Below are positions 20,868 to 31,885 of a DNA stretch of 64,000 nucleotides, one piece after another; position 1 is the stretch's first letter, and each line of letters starts with the position of its first letter. The stretch spans positions 310,001-374,000 of the forward strand of contig JAHDVF020000449.1 of the NCBI GenBank assembly GCA_022606425.2, read 5' to 3'. Origin of the DNA: Lepidostoma basale. Its lineage: Eukaryota > Arthropoda > Insecta > Trichoptera > Lepidostomatidae. The notes below the pieces were generated by a model. The model ran no database searches, was not told the DNA's origin, and saw nothing but the letters and a program-made list of their open reading frames with translations. The position numbers and the translations under genes are program-made.

Positions 20868-21352
20868 AATAACTAACCATCACGCCGTCTCCCCGAAGGG
20901 GTAGGCAGAAAGAATGGACTGCCACACTTTCCTTTCCTGACATATTTCTCTCGATTCCTCAACATTCATACATCGGTTCATGCACGCGCGTCGATTCGAC
21001 TCTTCACATGGCCGACATTCAATATTTGATTTATTTGATCGTGCCACGTTTTCCTCAGTCTTCCTCTATTTCTGGTTCCATTCACATCATTAAAATATAT
21101 TTTTTTTACCATTCTTTCTTCATTCATTCTTTCCATATGTCCAAACCATCCTAATGATCCTTTCATTATTTTGTTCATGACACTATCATTCGCACCGCAT
21201 TCACTTCGTATATTTTCATTCGACACTTTATCATACACAGAGTATAACACATTCGTCTAAGAGATCTCATTTCTACTGCATTTATTCTACTTTCATCCTT
21301 CTTTTGCCAGTTCCATGCTTCGCTTCCATACATATGGGTCGGCATTAGCACG
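20868..21352 (-). mobile_element. RTE-1a LINE 3' end
   Basis: Short TTAG-type tail, then C-terminus with YPFGETA, RGRLRKTWHDQINQILNVGH, KGSLGWFGHMERMNEERMVKK, SECGANDSVMNKIM, SVYDKVSNENIRSECG and WNWQKKDES-type text at the 5' end. Small frame break around 20985 (RIDARA). Extends further 5' than most copies, to ANADPYVWKRSMELAK. Confidence 0.85.
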
Positions 21353-22186
21353 TAATACGCCTACTAAAAATTCCTTGTCTCTAGGTAAAACGCAATTCGC
21401 TCTTATCATGATAAGCTTATATCCCGACACTTTTTTTTTATTATATCCTATATACGTAACATTCCATTTTTCCCGAAGAATTCTTTTTTTTTTATCTCGA
21501 ATTATTTCCCTTTTTTCCTCCCGCGCCAAAGCGTCTCGCCTTTCTGGATGTTTTTGCTTCGTTCCCAGTTCCCTTATCACGCAGATGATAAGCCCGCGAA
21601 TGAGATATCATTCTGCTTTACTACACACGATATTCGGATAATAAATTTTGTCTTGTTTTTCCATGGATGGTTCCCCTCATAGATTCTCCCTTCGTCGCTT
21701 GAAGGAAACACGCCCAGGCGGGTGCTCTGTGGCGAGGCGGGCTCGGTTGTCTCGGTAACGCCGGTATGCGTAGCTCGTACGGGCGCAGGTTTCCGTGTGT
21801 TCCTTTAATAACACTCGAGCCTTTTCCCTACTTCAATCAGCAAAGAGTACCGGAACGCCGTTTACACGTTAGTTTAGCAGAAGGAGCGCCACCCCACGGG
21901 CGTCACCTTGTTTATTAATCCACAACCCCGGGCCGGGCTCCGTCCCTAGCAGCAACAAAGGACGGAGCCGGTTGGCTTTGCCCTTCACGCGGAGGGTATG
22001 TTGCTCAGATTACCTCCCATTAATTATTATATAGTTCGCGTGTTTCTGAAGCGAGTATTTTCACACACGTCTTTTGTTCTTACCCTCCATGGGCTGTTGT
22101 TCAATAGGAATATGTAAAGTTTTAATCTTACAATTTAGAAGCGCGTATTGAAGACACATAGTGTCTGTTTTAAATTTTTATTTATT
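21353..22186. other. Single-copy-looking intron sequence
   Basis: GC-richer patch at 21660-22020; no repeats shared with the rest of the window and no convincing exon. Confidence 0.35.
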
Positions 22187-22187
22187 T

Positions 22188-22978
22188 AACTAACTAACTA
22201 ACTAACCATCACGCCATTTCCCCGGAGGAGTAGGCAGAGAGGATGGATCGCCATAATGCTCTGTCCTGGCATACCACTCGGGCTTCCTCTACATTCATAC
22301 ATCGTACCATGCACGCACGTCGATTATTCCGACTTCGAATGTGACCGCCTTTTAGTAATTGATTAATTTGGTCATGCCATGTTTTCCTCGGTCGTCCTCG
22401 CCTTTTTTCCCACTCACGCTGCTTGTGTATAACTTTTTAACCATTCTACTCTCATCCATTCGTTCCATATGTCCGAACCATCTCAGGGATACTTTTTTTA
22501 ATTTTATCCATGATGCAGTCATCTGCCTTAAATTTCTTTCTTATTTCATCGTCCGGAATTCTATCATAAAACGTTTTCCCGCACATTCTTCTTAGTGATC
22601 TCATTTCTACGGCGTTTATCCTGCTTTCATCCTTTTTTTGCCAGCTCCAAGCTTCACTTCTATACATGAGGGTTGGCACTAGAACTCCATTGTGTACTAC
22701 CATCTTTGCTTCTGTGGATATATTTTCTATTTGCAGTAATGACTTTGCGTGCGCCATTTATTTTATTCCCAGCACCAACCCTTCTTTCGATTTCTTTCTC
22801 CATTTTTCCGTCTCTTGTAAACATGCTTCCCAGATACGTAAATTCGCACTTATATCACAAATCGTCATACATTCTTCTTTCTCGAAAACCATCACTTTAG
22901 ATTTAGACACATTCATCACCAAATCACTCTTTTTGCATGCCTCATACATCCTTGACATTAAGACTTGCAATTTATTTA
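22188..22978 (-). mobile_element. RTE-1c LINE, longest copy of this subfamily
   Basis: Tail (CTAA)n at 22188-22207 on plus. Minus strand from the 5' end: VLMSRMYEACKKSDLVMN, SKSKVMVFEKEE (just after the reverse-transcriptase catalytic box), VVHNGVLVPTLMYRSEAW, SRINAVEMRSLRRMCGKT, IPDDEIRKKFKADDC, RGRPRKTWHDQINQLLKGG, HIRSRNNRRACMVRCMNVE. Frameshifts at about 22450-22480 and 22760. The 3' terminus reads GKWRDG, so GETA has decayed. 60048-60840 covers nearly the same extent. Confidence 0.85.
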
Positions 22979-23099
22979 TTTTATAAATATATTATACAAT
23001 ATTTATATTGTTTTCAGATGAATGCATAATAGGACAAAAAGGACGATAATTATATATCATTCAGATAATAGTATTAACATAAACATAAAAACTAAAACA

Positions 23100-23495
23100 A
23101 GATTAGGTAATTCATTGTTTTGACGGAGTGGAGTTCTAGTCCCGACATTATGTATGGAAGTGAAGCTTGGAGTTGGCAGAAGAAGGATGAAAGTAGGATA
23201 AATGCCATATAAATGAGATCACTAAGAAAAATGTGCTGAAAACAATGTATTATAGAATATCTCATGATGAAGTAAGAAAGGAATCTAAGACGGATGAATG
23301 CGTGATAATTAAAATCAAGAAAGGGTCACTAAGATGGTTTGGACACATGGAACGTATGGATGAGGGAAAAATGGTTAAAAATATATATACAAGTAGTGTG
23401 AATGGAAAAAGAAAACATGGCATGACCAAATTAATCAATTACTGAAAGGTGGCCATGTCGAAGTAAGAACAATCGACGAGCGTGCATGTCACGTT
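23100..23495 (+). mobile_element. RTE-1c LINE fragment
   Basis: SSSPDIMYGSEAWSWQKKDE, AITKKNVLKTMYYRISHDEVRK, KKGSLRWFGHMERMDEGKM, DQINYXLKGGH in mixed frames; RGRPR is deleted. The 3' end is missing: it is joined at ~23496 to a CR1-like tail. Confidence 0.75.
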
Positions 23496-23546
23496 GCTGT
23501 CTGTAATGTCATCTGAGTTAATAAACTGATTTGATTTGATTTTATT
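23496..23546 (+). mobile_element. CR1-like LINE tail
   Basis: CTGTCTGTAATGTCATCTGAG, AATAAACTGATTTGATTTGAT: same 3' UTR and (TTGAT)n tail as 4990-5112 and 49950-50057. Joined directly to the RTE-1c fragment, so either a tiny 3' insertion or a recombination joint. Confidence 0.65.
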
Positions 23547-24024
23547 TAATAACCTCAATTACGTAATTTTAATATCGGAGTGGTATTCGAATTTCCCGCC
23601 TTTTTTGCGTTGTAGCGCTGTTGGAACCGTGCACAAGAGAGCAAGAACCGTGGTACCGGGGACAATATTTCCAGACGATTATTGGAATCCGATACAAAAG
23701 CTTACCATTCCGCCAATAATCGGTTCTATCGCGGCACATTTTATTTCGGTATTCCTCATTAAGCCGCCGAATGCTGCCATTGTCCTACCGGCAGAACGAC
23801 ATGATTACTTCATTTATCTCTGCTGTAAGGCAATTTGTAGAGTTTACGGCGGTATTTTTCTCATCACATCCGTAGCTCAGCTGTTATTACGGGCTGCGGT
23901 GCCCGGGCCGCGAGGGTGTCGTGTATATATATATTTTTTTTTTCGCCGAATGAAATAAAAACCCCCGTGCAACGTTACGTACGTTCGTTAGTCATTACGT
24001 CGTTTATGAATAACGGCGGATTAT
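23547..24024. other. Single-copy-looking intron sequence
   Basis: An open frame of 140 codons has no family motif and overlaps no splice pair; treated as non-coding. Confidence 0.35.
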
Positions 24025-24170
24025 CTTCTTTTTCTTCTTCATCAGCCTATTCCCGTCCACTCCTGGACAAAGACCTCCTCCATTCGCTTCCATGTCACTC
24101 TGTTATTCCGACGTGTCTGTTCAGATCATCCTTTCACAGTAGTTGCGGTCGCGGTAGACTAAGTGTATAA
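24025..24170 (-). mobile_element. RTE-4 LINE 3' scrap
   Basis: TTCTTCATCAGCCTATTCCC, CACTCCTGGACAAAG, CCTCCTCCATTCGCTTC and TTCCGACGTGTCTGTTCAGA match 55700-55820. About 140 bp of the extreme 3' end. Confidence 0.65.
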
Positions 24171-24221
24171 AATAGCTTAAGGGTTGGATGCAGGTGCCAA
24201 AATGAGTGGAGTGTCATTTAG

Positions 24222-24437
24222 CTGTCGAAGTGAGGATGAAAGTAGAATAAATGCAGTAGAAATGAGATCTCTTAGACGAACGTCTGTTAAATATGTATAT
24301 GATAGTGTCAAATACAAATATAATAAGTTAATGCAGTGAGAATGAAAGTGTTATGAACAATATAATGTGTATGCAAACGACGTAAACGGAATAAGAAATA
24401 GAGGAAGACCAAGGAAAATGGTGCATGATCATTACTT
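24222..24437 (+). mobile_element. RTE-1a LINE, internal fragment
   Basis: AGTAGAATAAATGCAGTAGAA, ATGAGATCTCTTAGACGAA, TGTATATGATAGTGTC and GAGGAAGACCAAGGAAAA match the RTE-1a linker and RGRPRKTW region; a deletion removes the KGSLRWFGH block. Confidence 0.65.
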
Positions 24438-24884
24438 GTTTTTTCGCACATTTTTCTTATTGATGCATTTAAATGGAAATATGTTTTATATTATGCAATG
24501 GCTAATGACGTATCGAAATCGGAAGCCTGCAAGTAAACTAGGTTAAGCGGCAGTCGATAGAATTTCAAGCGGGCACGGTGACACCCAACACCGTGTCGCG
24601 GAGTTGTCCAGTGCAGGCTCGAGGGATTATGTTACTCGGTTAAGTGATGTCTGTATGCCCGGTTATGTCACGTGTGGGGACACACTTGGCATCTCAAGGC
24701 CGGTACCACACTACGATGCTCCACTCCGATACCAGATTGCAGTGACTCGTGCGGTTAATAAGATAACTGAACAGCCGCCTCGTAATCTGCTAATATTGGG
24801 TGTTTTTTTAGATGTATACAATACATATTAAAAATGAAAAAAACACACATTAAAATAATTTTTATGTCTATGATATTGGCTTTA
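24438..24884. other. Non-coding stretch
   Basis: 24560-24790 is GC-richer and looks single-copy. No recognised gene; the 75-codon frame is unsupported. Confidence 0.35.
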
Positions 24885-24962
24885 TTTAATAGAAGAAAGT
24901 GGCAGTCCATTATTTTTGTCCATCCTATCGGAGAGACGGCGTGATGGTTAGTTAGTTAGTTT
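24885..24962 (+). mobile_element. RTE-1a extreme 3' end
   Basis: AGTGGCAGTCCATTATTTTTG, then TATCGGAGAGACGGCGTGATGG and TTAGTTAGTTAG. Only ~75 bp. May be the 3' part of the fragment at 24222, separated by an insertion. Confidence 0.65.
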
Positions 24963-25895
24963 TTTTCTTCTTCTTCTTTTGCGGCGCTACAACCCTTGGT
25001 GGGTCTTGGCCTCCTCCAAGAAACGTATCTCTGGCTGCCACCTCCCAGTCTTGCTGCTCCAGGACCCGACAATCTGCCACGGCACCATCCAGCCATCGCA
25101 GTCTCGGCCTACCAATGCTTCTTCGCCCTGCTGGATTGTTATACAACATTCTTTTGGGGGACTCCAGATCTCCCATGCAGTGCAAGTGCCCTAGCCAGCG
25201 CAGTCTGTTAATCTTTATAAACTTGACCACGCTGACGTCCTGGTATAGATCGTAGATCTCCTTCTCCACGTCTGACCATCCTTAATGGGTCCGAAGATTC
25301 TGCGGAGGATCTTCCTTTTGAAGCAGTTTATTTTGTTTTTATCCGGTTTAATGAGCGTCTAAGTCTCTAGACTCTTCTAGATAGTAGACGCGACTTTAGG
25401 TGCTTATTGAGGCCAAAGTAGTATCTGTTTGCTGCGAATATCCTTTTTCCAATCTCTTCACTGACATAATTTATTTTGTTAACTAAGGAGCCTAGGTACG
25501 TAAACTGTTCCACGGTCTCAAATTTGAAGTTATTTATGTTGATGTCAGTGGATTGACTGTTACTAGGCAGCATTGTGACAGGCATATATTTTGTTTTGTC
25601 CTCATTAATGCGCAGTCCCACTCATCTAGCTGACAGCTCAAGAGCAATGAAAGCTTCTCTCAGGGCAGATTCCGATCTTGCGATAATGTCAATATCCTCA
25701 GCATATGCCATTATTTGAACTGGCTTTGTATATATGGTTCCACTTGTTTCGATGCCCGAGTCTCTTATAGCTTTAGATTTTCTATATGAACGAATTTCAT
25801 CGTTTCGTTTTGTGTTACGCGTGCGTATTATATCGCCATAAAGTAAATGCACAATCTTTCGACTACACAAATAAACAGCGATATTCCGATCTCAC
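24963..25895 (-). mobile_element. RTE-5 LINE with degraded reverse transcriptase
   Basis: Tail (AAG)n/(GAA)n at 24964-24980. Minus strand from the 5' end: SGIETSGTIYTKPVQIMAYAEDIDIIARSE in one frame, where the catalytic box has become YAED instead of YADD; a stop at ~25621; GLRINEDKTKYM, ETVEQFTYLGSLVNK, IGKRIFAANRYYFGL, LKSRLLSRR; then KINRLRWLGHLHCMG, RRSIGRPRLRWLDG, QQDWEVAARDTF. About 930 bp, 5' truncated before the catalytic region. Only copy here; dead. Confidence 0.85.
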
Positions 25896-25899
25896 GTTC

Positions 25900-27589
25900 C
25901 GAATTAAAGGAAAAATACACCGAAAGTTGTGGAAGCCACGGAGTTAGGTATGATCTTTCATGCTGGGTTTATTTGTAAAATCTCTTCAGTTTGTTTATCT
26001 GGGTCTCGCGCGCGGCGGGAAACCGCCCGGGCGAGTCTGTGTTCGGCGTGCGTATCTCGACTGTTTATCAGTGGGGAAAATTCGGCTCTTCTGATACGTG
26101 CCTTTCCGGTCAGCGGGCAATTGTTACAGCCGGGCCTGCTCTCGAGAACTTGCCGCTTCTTTGCCGAGCGGCGCGGCGTGGGCATAATACACACGATCTT
26201 CCCCGGATACTTGCCGTTCGCCCCTTTCCCCCGAGCGTAACACCGCTTAACCGTCGCGTTGCCATGTGGTCAATTGAGTTTCCACTGCCAATTTAAAGTT
26301 GATTTTCTTAAAACCTATGGACCCTAATATTATAAAAAAAATTGTAATCCTCCATTGAAGTGTTCTCAATATTTCGTAATAAAAAAAAAGCAAAAAATTA
26401 CTTCCTTCATCCCAAAAAAAAAATTTTTAAGACTGCCCTCACCTTCATTCGTGTTAAGGTAGAATTTGTTTTGCTAATATTTACAACTTTATCAAAAGTG
26501 ACAAATACTTACTCGCTGTTTTGAACGTATTATAAATTATATGTTTGGCCTTTTCATAGGTACGTAATAATACCGACTGTGGACGGAAACGCAGCACGCA
26601 ACTTAATAATATCAGAACTGTGAAAATATTAACACTTTACCAAAAGGGACAAATATTAATACGTACTCGTTGTCTTGAACGTACTATACATTTTGCCTAG
26701 GTGCCTTTATCATACGTAAAATCTCGTAAAGTCTCGCCCCGCCGGCCGCGGCGCGAGACAAGTTTATACTTGGTGTCCAGTTGCTCGTATGCTGTGACGC
26801 ATTCCATATCAGAAATCGCATGGTTCCAGAAAAAAATTAATAATGATATGTTTTTCAAATAATCCATGTATGTTATAGATATCGATCTATTCCTAATGAA
26901 ATTCCCTACAAGATGACAAATTAAATTTTGATTCATCGAGTCATATGCTTGATATTTAGATAAAGTTAGCGGTAAACTGAATTTACCACATGGGAGCGAG
27001 CGTTTTGTTTTGAACACGGTACGTTAAGGGTTAAGAACGATGTTTTAAGCCCTCCGTACAACTGATACAAATTATTTTCGTTTACAGTACGATTGACACT
27101 GCGCTATTACAATTAAAATCGAATAAAAAACTCTATGACACTCTTTATTGAAGGTGGGTACGTTAACCCTGTGGAATTCCATTGTAATAACCTTGGAATT
27201 TGAAAACAATTATTATATCTAAGAAGCATAGAACCATGTAAATACAATATATAACACAAAGATTCAATCTGAATGAAAAAGTTTCTTTTCAGTAAGTTTT
27301 ATTTTATTTATGGGAATGACATATTTCGCCTTGCTACGTTATGTGTCTTAACATTGCGAAACATGTAATTGCCATAAAATATAACTAAACAACTAAAAAT
27401 TGACGATTTCATTTAAATTTCATATTTTATAATTTGTTTTACATTATTGTTCGAGGAATAACAAGTTAACAACAATCCATAATACAGATCTTTTTTATTA
27501 GATTGCTAATAAAGATTTTAAATGCGATTGCATGGTAATTTTTTCAAAAGATTTTCATTGATCAGGGGTATTTTCCTCTTTTAGTTTAT
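25900..27589. other. Intron-like sequence, GC-rich at left
   Basis: 25920-26260 is GC-rich with overlapping ORFs on both strands but no family motifs. 26480-26575 and 26630-26712 are diverged copies of each other (ACTTTACCAAAAGGGACAAA / ACTTTATCAAAAGTGACAAA, TTGAACGTA). No gene assigned. Confidence 0.4.
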
Positions 27590-28025
27590 ATTAACTAACT
27601 AACCATCACGCCGTTTCTCCGAAAGGGTAGGCAGAAATAATGGACTGCCACACATTTCTTTCCTGACATATTTCTCTCGCTTCGATTTCTCTGACTCCTC
27701 ACGTGGCCGACATTCAATATTTGGTTTATTTGATCGTGCCACGTTTTCCTCGGTCTTCCCCTATTTCTAGTTGCATTTACATCGTTAACATATACTTTTT
27801 TTACCATTATTTCTTCATTCATTCTTTCTATGTGTCCGAACAATCTTAATGATCCTTTCATTCATTTCTTATATTTTCATTCGACACTCTATCATACACA
27901 GAGTATCCACACATCCGTCTAAGAGATCTCATTTCTACTGCATTTATTCTATTTTCATTCTTCTTTTGCCAGTTTCAAGCTTCGCTTCCATACATTAGGG
28001 TCGGTACAAGAACACCATTTTATAT
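27590..28025 (-). mobile_element. RTE-1a LINE 3' end
   Basis: Short tail (AACTAACTAACC), C-terminus KGSLRLFGHIERMNEEIMVKK, VYVNDVNATRNRGRPRKTW, QINQILNVGHVRSQ, then a deletion that removes the RRACMTRCMNVEE block. The 5' part runs to CRTDPNVWKRSLKLAKEE-type text at 28020. Confidence 0.8.
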
Positions 28026-28049
28026 AATAATATATTCCATATTTGGTAT

Positions 28050-28268
28050 ACTTCATATTCAGATGGGCACCCAGGATACTCAGTTGGAGACCATGCGAAA
28101 ATAGGCGAAGTATCGGAAGGCCACCGATGGGATGGACCGATGATATTATCAAAAGGGTAGGAAAATCTTGGATGCAAAGGGGGCAGGATAGAGACGAGTG
28201 GAAGAAATTGGAAGAGGCCTATATCCAGCAGTGGAGGGAAGAAGGCTAGCAAAGAAGAAGAAGAAGAT
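28050..28268 (+). mobile_element. RTE-4 LINE C-terminus
   Basis: RWAPRILSWRPCENRRSIGRP (in frame), PMGWTDDIIKRVGKSWMQ, RGQDRDEWKKLEEAYIQQW and a stop, then a (GAA)n tail (28254-28268). Intact frame of ~65 codons. Same LINE group as 55695 (-). Confidence 0.75.
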
Positions 28269-28406
28269 ATTTATAAGGATGATATTATTCAGTTCATATC
28301 GTTTTCTTGACCATTAATGTATGTAGAATTGAATCATGGGATAAAATCTTATAATTATGGAAAATACAGTATTTTTATGGTTGTCATTGACCAAGTTTGA
28401 AAAACT

Positions 28407-28570
28407 TACTAACTAACTAACCATCACGCCGTCTCCCCGAAAGGGTAGGCAGAAAGAATGGACTGTCACACTTTAACCGATGCGGCACTCCATCCTTCTC
28501 TTTTCGCCCCGCGGGAGACGCGGTGTGATGGGTTGCGAACCTCATCGCCTCATCGCATGAAAAAAATATA
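28407..28570 (-). mobile_element. Non-autonomous element N, copy
   Basis: Tail (ACTAACTAACTAACC on plus), RTE-1a-like terminus, then ACTCCATCCTTCTCTTTTCGC, CCCGCGGGAGACGCGG and GGGTTGCGAACCTCATCG. The 5' part ends at ~28560. Confidence 0.8.
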
Positions 28571-29101
28571 AAATATTTTATTTTAACAATCTTCGTGCCA
28601 CACACCCACGCATGTGATGCAGATTATTTCATAATTTCGTGTTGCTTTTATACTTTTGTCTCCGGACAATGCTCGGTGGTCTTCGAACAATCCTCGGTTG
28701 TCTTCGGACAATACTCAAATGCCAGTACAGGGACAGCGGGCGGCGGTCGTGCTCGGGACCCCTGTTTGTAATTATTTATGGATATCTCCCGGACCATAAT
28801 GAATTCATCTCCCGGCAGCTGTCAATCATGTTTTATGTTCCTATTACCAATTTAGGGGCAATGTCCTACTGGTATTCACCGGAATCCCGTGGTGAAATAC
28901 TATTTATATATCTGGTTCTGAATAAGTAAGGACAGAGTTTGTAATGCTCGATTCCTGGTTAATTTATTCATTAACTAACTTATTGTATACAACGCCAATT
29001 GCGCAACGTCAGATCAGGATAATATTTAATTGGGTAATTGAGAATCCCGCAGTGTTAATGACTTAGTTTATCGGAATTAAATTTTAAAATGTAATGTTAT
29101 A
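28571..29101. other. Non-coding stretch with 21-bp tandem repeat
   Basis: Single-copy-looking apart from the short tandem repeat at 28662. The open frame across it (LRTILGCLRTIL) reflects the repeat, not a protein domain. Confidence 0.4.
28662..28724. repeat. 21-bp tandem repeat, 3 units
   Basis: Units begin CCGGACAATGCTCGGTGGTCT (28662), TCGAACAATCCTCGGTTGTC (28683) and TCGGACAATACTC (28704). Confidence 0.75.
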
Positions 29102-29688
29102 GGGTCGAAGCACCAGTATTTGACCGCCCCCAGTAAATGACCGTTGGTTAATAAAACAAAATATAATAAGAATTGCTCTATGTGTCCAGTCAAAAAACTT
29201 GAATCCCAAGAAACTATGACAAAAGAGATAGGCAGAGACAACTGTTGGTAAGAAACAAAACTATCAGTTTTGAACTGTGCCTTGTCAAACGGTAAAAGTG
29301 CGTTTTCCCGTTGTTGTTTTGAGATTGTTAGTAGTTTTTTTATAATATAAGGAAAAGTGTGATAAGTGTTTTTTTATGTTATTTCGTATGCAATTCTTTG
29401 AATATTTACATATTTTTAAATGTTAGGGTGTTTCATAGTGTGACAATGTAACAAAATCTATGTATTGTATCAATATAACCTGAAGTGGTCAATTACTGGT
29501 GATTGCGCTATTTTTTTAGAGAAATATTAATTTTAATAGTAATACTCATATTTCAATAAAAAAAGTTAGAGAATTTAGAGAAGTCAATGTGTTTTTTATT
29601 GTTTTCTTTTATTTTGTACACTGAAATAATGAAATTAATGCCTTTAACAAGCTCAACCTTAAACGGTCATTCAATGGTGCTTTGACCC
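29102..29688. mobile_element. Tc1/mariner-type MITE, copy 1
   Basis: Terminal inverted repeats GGGTCGAAGCACCA (left) and TGGTGCTTTGACCC (right), flanked by TA on both sides (29100-29101 and 29689-29690). 587 bp, no transposase ORF. The copy at 52956-53538 is the same element in opposite orientation; interiors such as AAAAAAGTTAGAGAATTTAG and CAACTGTTGGTAAGAAACAA agree. Confidence 0.88.
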
Positions 29689-29729
29689 TACGTCTGTTTT
29701 CTAGAAGTTCAATTTTTATTATGAAATTA

Positions 29730-29972
29730 TTATTATTTTGTTGCATCGCTCTTTACATCATTACAGCGCGAGCTAAATCGACGTAAAAGGTAGCTATCAC
29801 ATTGATTCTCCTGACATGTGATAGGTAGCTAATCTATTGTTATTTTGTTGTCTCGTGAATTCTACACCAGACCAAAGACTGTGTGACAATCACATTGTCA
29901 TCGCCGGAAATCGAACCCGGTTCCTTCGGTGTGGTAGTCGTTGCACTTACCACTCGGCCACGAAGGTCGTCA
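29730..29972 (-). repeat. T SINE (tRNA-derived), copy
   Basis: Minus strand head: ACCTTCGTGGCCGAGTGGTAA (A box) and CCGGGTTCGATTTCCGG (B box), then GACAATGTGATTGTCACACAG, TCTTTGGTCTGGTGTAGAATT, AGATTAGCTACCTATCACAT. The far end (GCGCGAGCTAAATCGACG) also occurs at 54658. Confidence 0.8.
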
Positions 29973-30094
29973 ATATATTTTAATAATAATGAAATGATTT
30001 TCCCAGACACGGCATTACCAAAAACATAATTTAATATTGCCTTAGATAGGCGTAACGTTTCATTCCCATAAAAATATATTAAAACTTCTACAAA

Positions 30095-30468
30095 ACATCA
30101 CGCCGTTTCCCCGCAGGGGTAGGCAGAGAGAATGGACCGCCACATTACTCTATCCTGACATAACTCTCTAGCTTCCTCCACATTCATACAGTGAGTCATA
30201 CACGCACGTCGATTCTTCCGGCTTCTGACATGACCAACCTTTAAAATTTGATCATGCCATGTTTTCCTCGGTCTACCTCGACTCCGTACTCCATTTACAT
30301 TAACGTATACTTTTTAAATCATTTTTTCTTCATCCATTCGCTCCATATGTCCGAACCTACGCAGCGATCATTTCATAATTTTGTTCATAATACCTTCTTT
30401 CGCTCTACATTCCTTTCTAATATCAGCATTTGAGATTCTGTCGTACATCGTTCTACAACACACACTCA
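30095..30468 (-). mobile_element. RTE-1b LINE 3' end
   Basis: C-terminus with YPCGETA, KVGHVRSRKNRRACMTHCMNVEE, RGRPRKTW, then NDVNGVRSR and RWVRTYGANG-type text in shifted frames, up to CRTISNADIRKEC at the 5' end. The repeat tail is missing: it joins a TTCTACAAAACA scrap at ~30095. Confidence 0.75.
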
Positions 30469-30894
30469 ACAACCAACTTCTATAAAATGGACGTTTTCAT
30501 TCGTATTCATTGTTTAAAAGTTATTTTATCCCGCGTTTCTGTTCCTCTTATTTTCACTGATCTAATCCAAAGAGAAAGCACATAAAGAAACGCCTTTGTT
30601 TCAGCCAGTGGAAAATGCAATTGTTTCTCTACAGAGGGGGTTCATACGGTTGCATTTTGCTAGTGTGAATTATTGATTTTGGAACATTGTGAAAGCGCAC
30701 GAAACCCACGCCGGACTGGACTAATGGTCCAAACAGGCTGCCAGAGTAACCACCTCGGCCAGTGGCCACCAACACGCGAGAATTTACGCTCGTACATAGT
30801 ACCACTAAACTTTTCCACCGGAATTCTTGGCCATATTTTTATATTTGATTTTAAGTTTCAACCCTAAGCGTTAATTTTTATCAAGTCATCTTTG
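30469..30894. other. Non-coding stretch
   Basis: Starts with a scrap of the TTCTATAAAATGGACGTTTTC repeat; the rest looks single-copy without a gene. Confidence 0.35.
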
Positions 30895-31172
30895 CTGGTT
30901 CTTGGAATGCACAAGCTGCCGAAACTACCACATTAAAACCCAAGCCTTTAATGTGGTAGTTTCCCGATGCTTTTTACATTTTTGTATACAACAGCTTATT
31001 TGAACCCATTTACTATGTATAGGTACATTTTTTATCTATTGATTCTCAAGGCGTGTGATAGGTACACGACAGACCAAAGACTGCGTGAATTTTTTTTCTT
31101 TTTCACAGCGTCATCGCCGGGAATCGAATCCGGGACCTTTGGTGTGCGAGCCATAGCACGAAGGCCGTCTTT
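30895..31172 (-). repeat. T SINE, long copy including 3' part
   Basis: Minus strand: degraded head (AAGGTCCCGGATTCGATTCCC, B box intact, part of the A box lost), AGTCTTTGGTCTG, a deletion in the body, ATCACACGCCTTGAGAATCAA, AAATGGGTTCAAATAAGC, then CTACCACATTAAAGG. It shows that the family is at least ~270 bp long. Confidence 0.7.
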
Positions 31173-31204
31173 TGAAATCTAAAAAGATTTATAAATCTAA
31201 ATAG

Positions 31205-31530
31205 TATAACCAAATCTCTCTCTCTCTCTGGTTTCAATCCTGGGATTGGTTTTGCAATTTCCTCTATTATTCTCTTCCATTCTTCTCTGTCTTGTGCGGC
31301 TCTTTTGAAATCTGCATATGATGAGCAGCGCACGTCCACCAACAGGTCCTCCAGGTACTCTCGGCGTGGGCGTCCCCTAGAGTTTGTCCCCTCGATCATA
31401 CCCTCCATTATGGCATGCAAGAGGCCTTCTTGACGTATTACATGGCCGATCCATCTTGCACGCCTTTCGGACGACAAGGTCCTGAGCAGGTGCCTTCCTC
31501 CTTCGATTCTTTGGAGAACCTCCTCATTTG
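31205..31530 (-). mobile_element. RTE-6 LINE C-terminal fragment
   Basis: Minus frame: MTNEEVLQRIEGGRHLLRTL, SERRARWIGHVIRQEGLLHA, IMEGMIEGTNSRGRPRREY, LLVDVRCSSYADFKRAAQDR, EEWKRIIEEIAKPIPG. Intact over ~105 codons; ends in a (GA)n run at 31214-31230. Sandwiched between two T SINE pieces in the same orientation. Confidence 0.75.
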
Positions 31531-31604
31531 TCATCGCCGGGAATCGAACCCGGGATCTTCGATGTGGCAGTTATAGCTGTTGCCACTCTGCTACGAAGGC
31601 CGTC
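31531..31604 (-). repeat. T SINE head
   Basis: ACGGCCTTCGTAGCAGAGTGG (A box) ... CCCGGGTTCGATTCCCGGCG (B box). The cut at 31531 suggests that RTE-6 inserted into this SINE, the remainder being the copy ending at 31172. Confidence 0.75.
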
Positions 31605-31885
31605 TTGCGTATTGGCAGATTCTTCTTCTTTCGCCTATCCATTTCTCGTTATTTGCGGTCGACTCTTTTATATGGCTCTGCCAATCTTCGCAATCCTAAG
31701 TCATCTATCTGGCTGTCCAGTCGCTACGGTCTCTGGTCGTTCCTGACTGTGGACATCCACGTTTTAGGAAGCCGACCCAGTACCTTCCTTTCATCTTCCA
31801 GTCGCAGAGCCTTGTGGATAATGTATTTATTGTCCCTCCTACTCACATGGTCGTACCTTGGACTTGGACTTGGATCTTTTGGCGT
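31605..31885 (-). mobile_element. RTE-7 LINE C-terminal remnant
   Basis: Minus strand reads YDHVSRRDNKYIIHKALRLE, DERKVLGRLPKTWMSTVRND, and then IDDLGLRRLAEP after a frame break. This matches the WxGHVxRRDNxxxxxKAL ... GRPKTRWxDTV pattern of LINE C-termini. The long plus-strand open frame over it is a shadow. Confidence 0.6.

Noticed and set aside
23536..23958. 140-codon open frame
   Set aside because: No family recognised, no splice pair, begins inside a LINE tail; treated as chance.
26697..27033. Minus-strand 106-codon frame with a TTAAGGGTTAAG flank as a piggyBac remnant
   Set aside because: No DDD transposase motif; one TTAA-GGG motif alone is expected by chance in AT-rich DNA.
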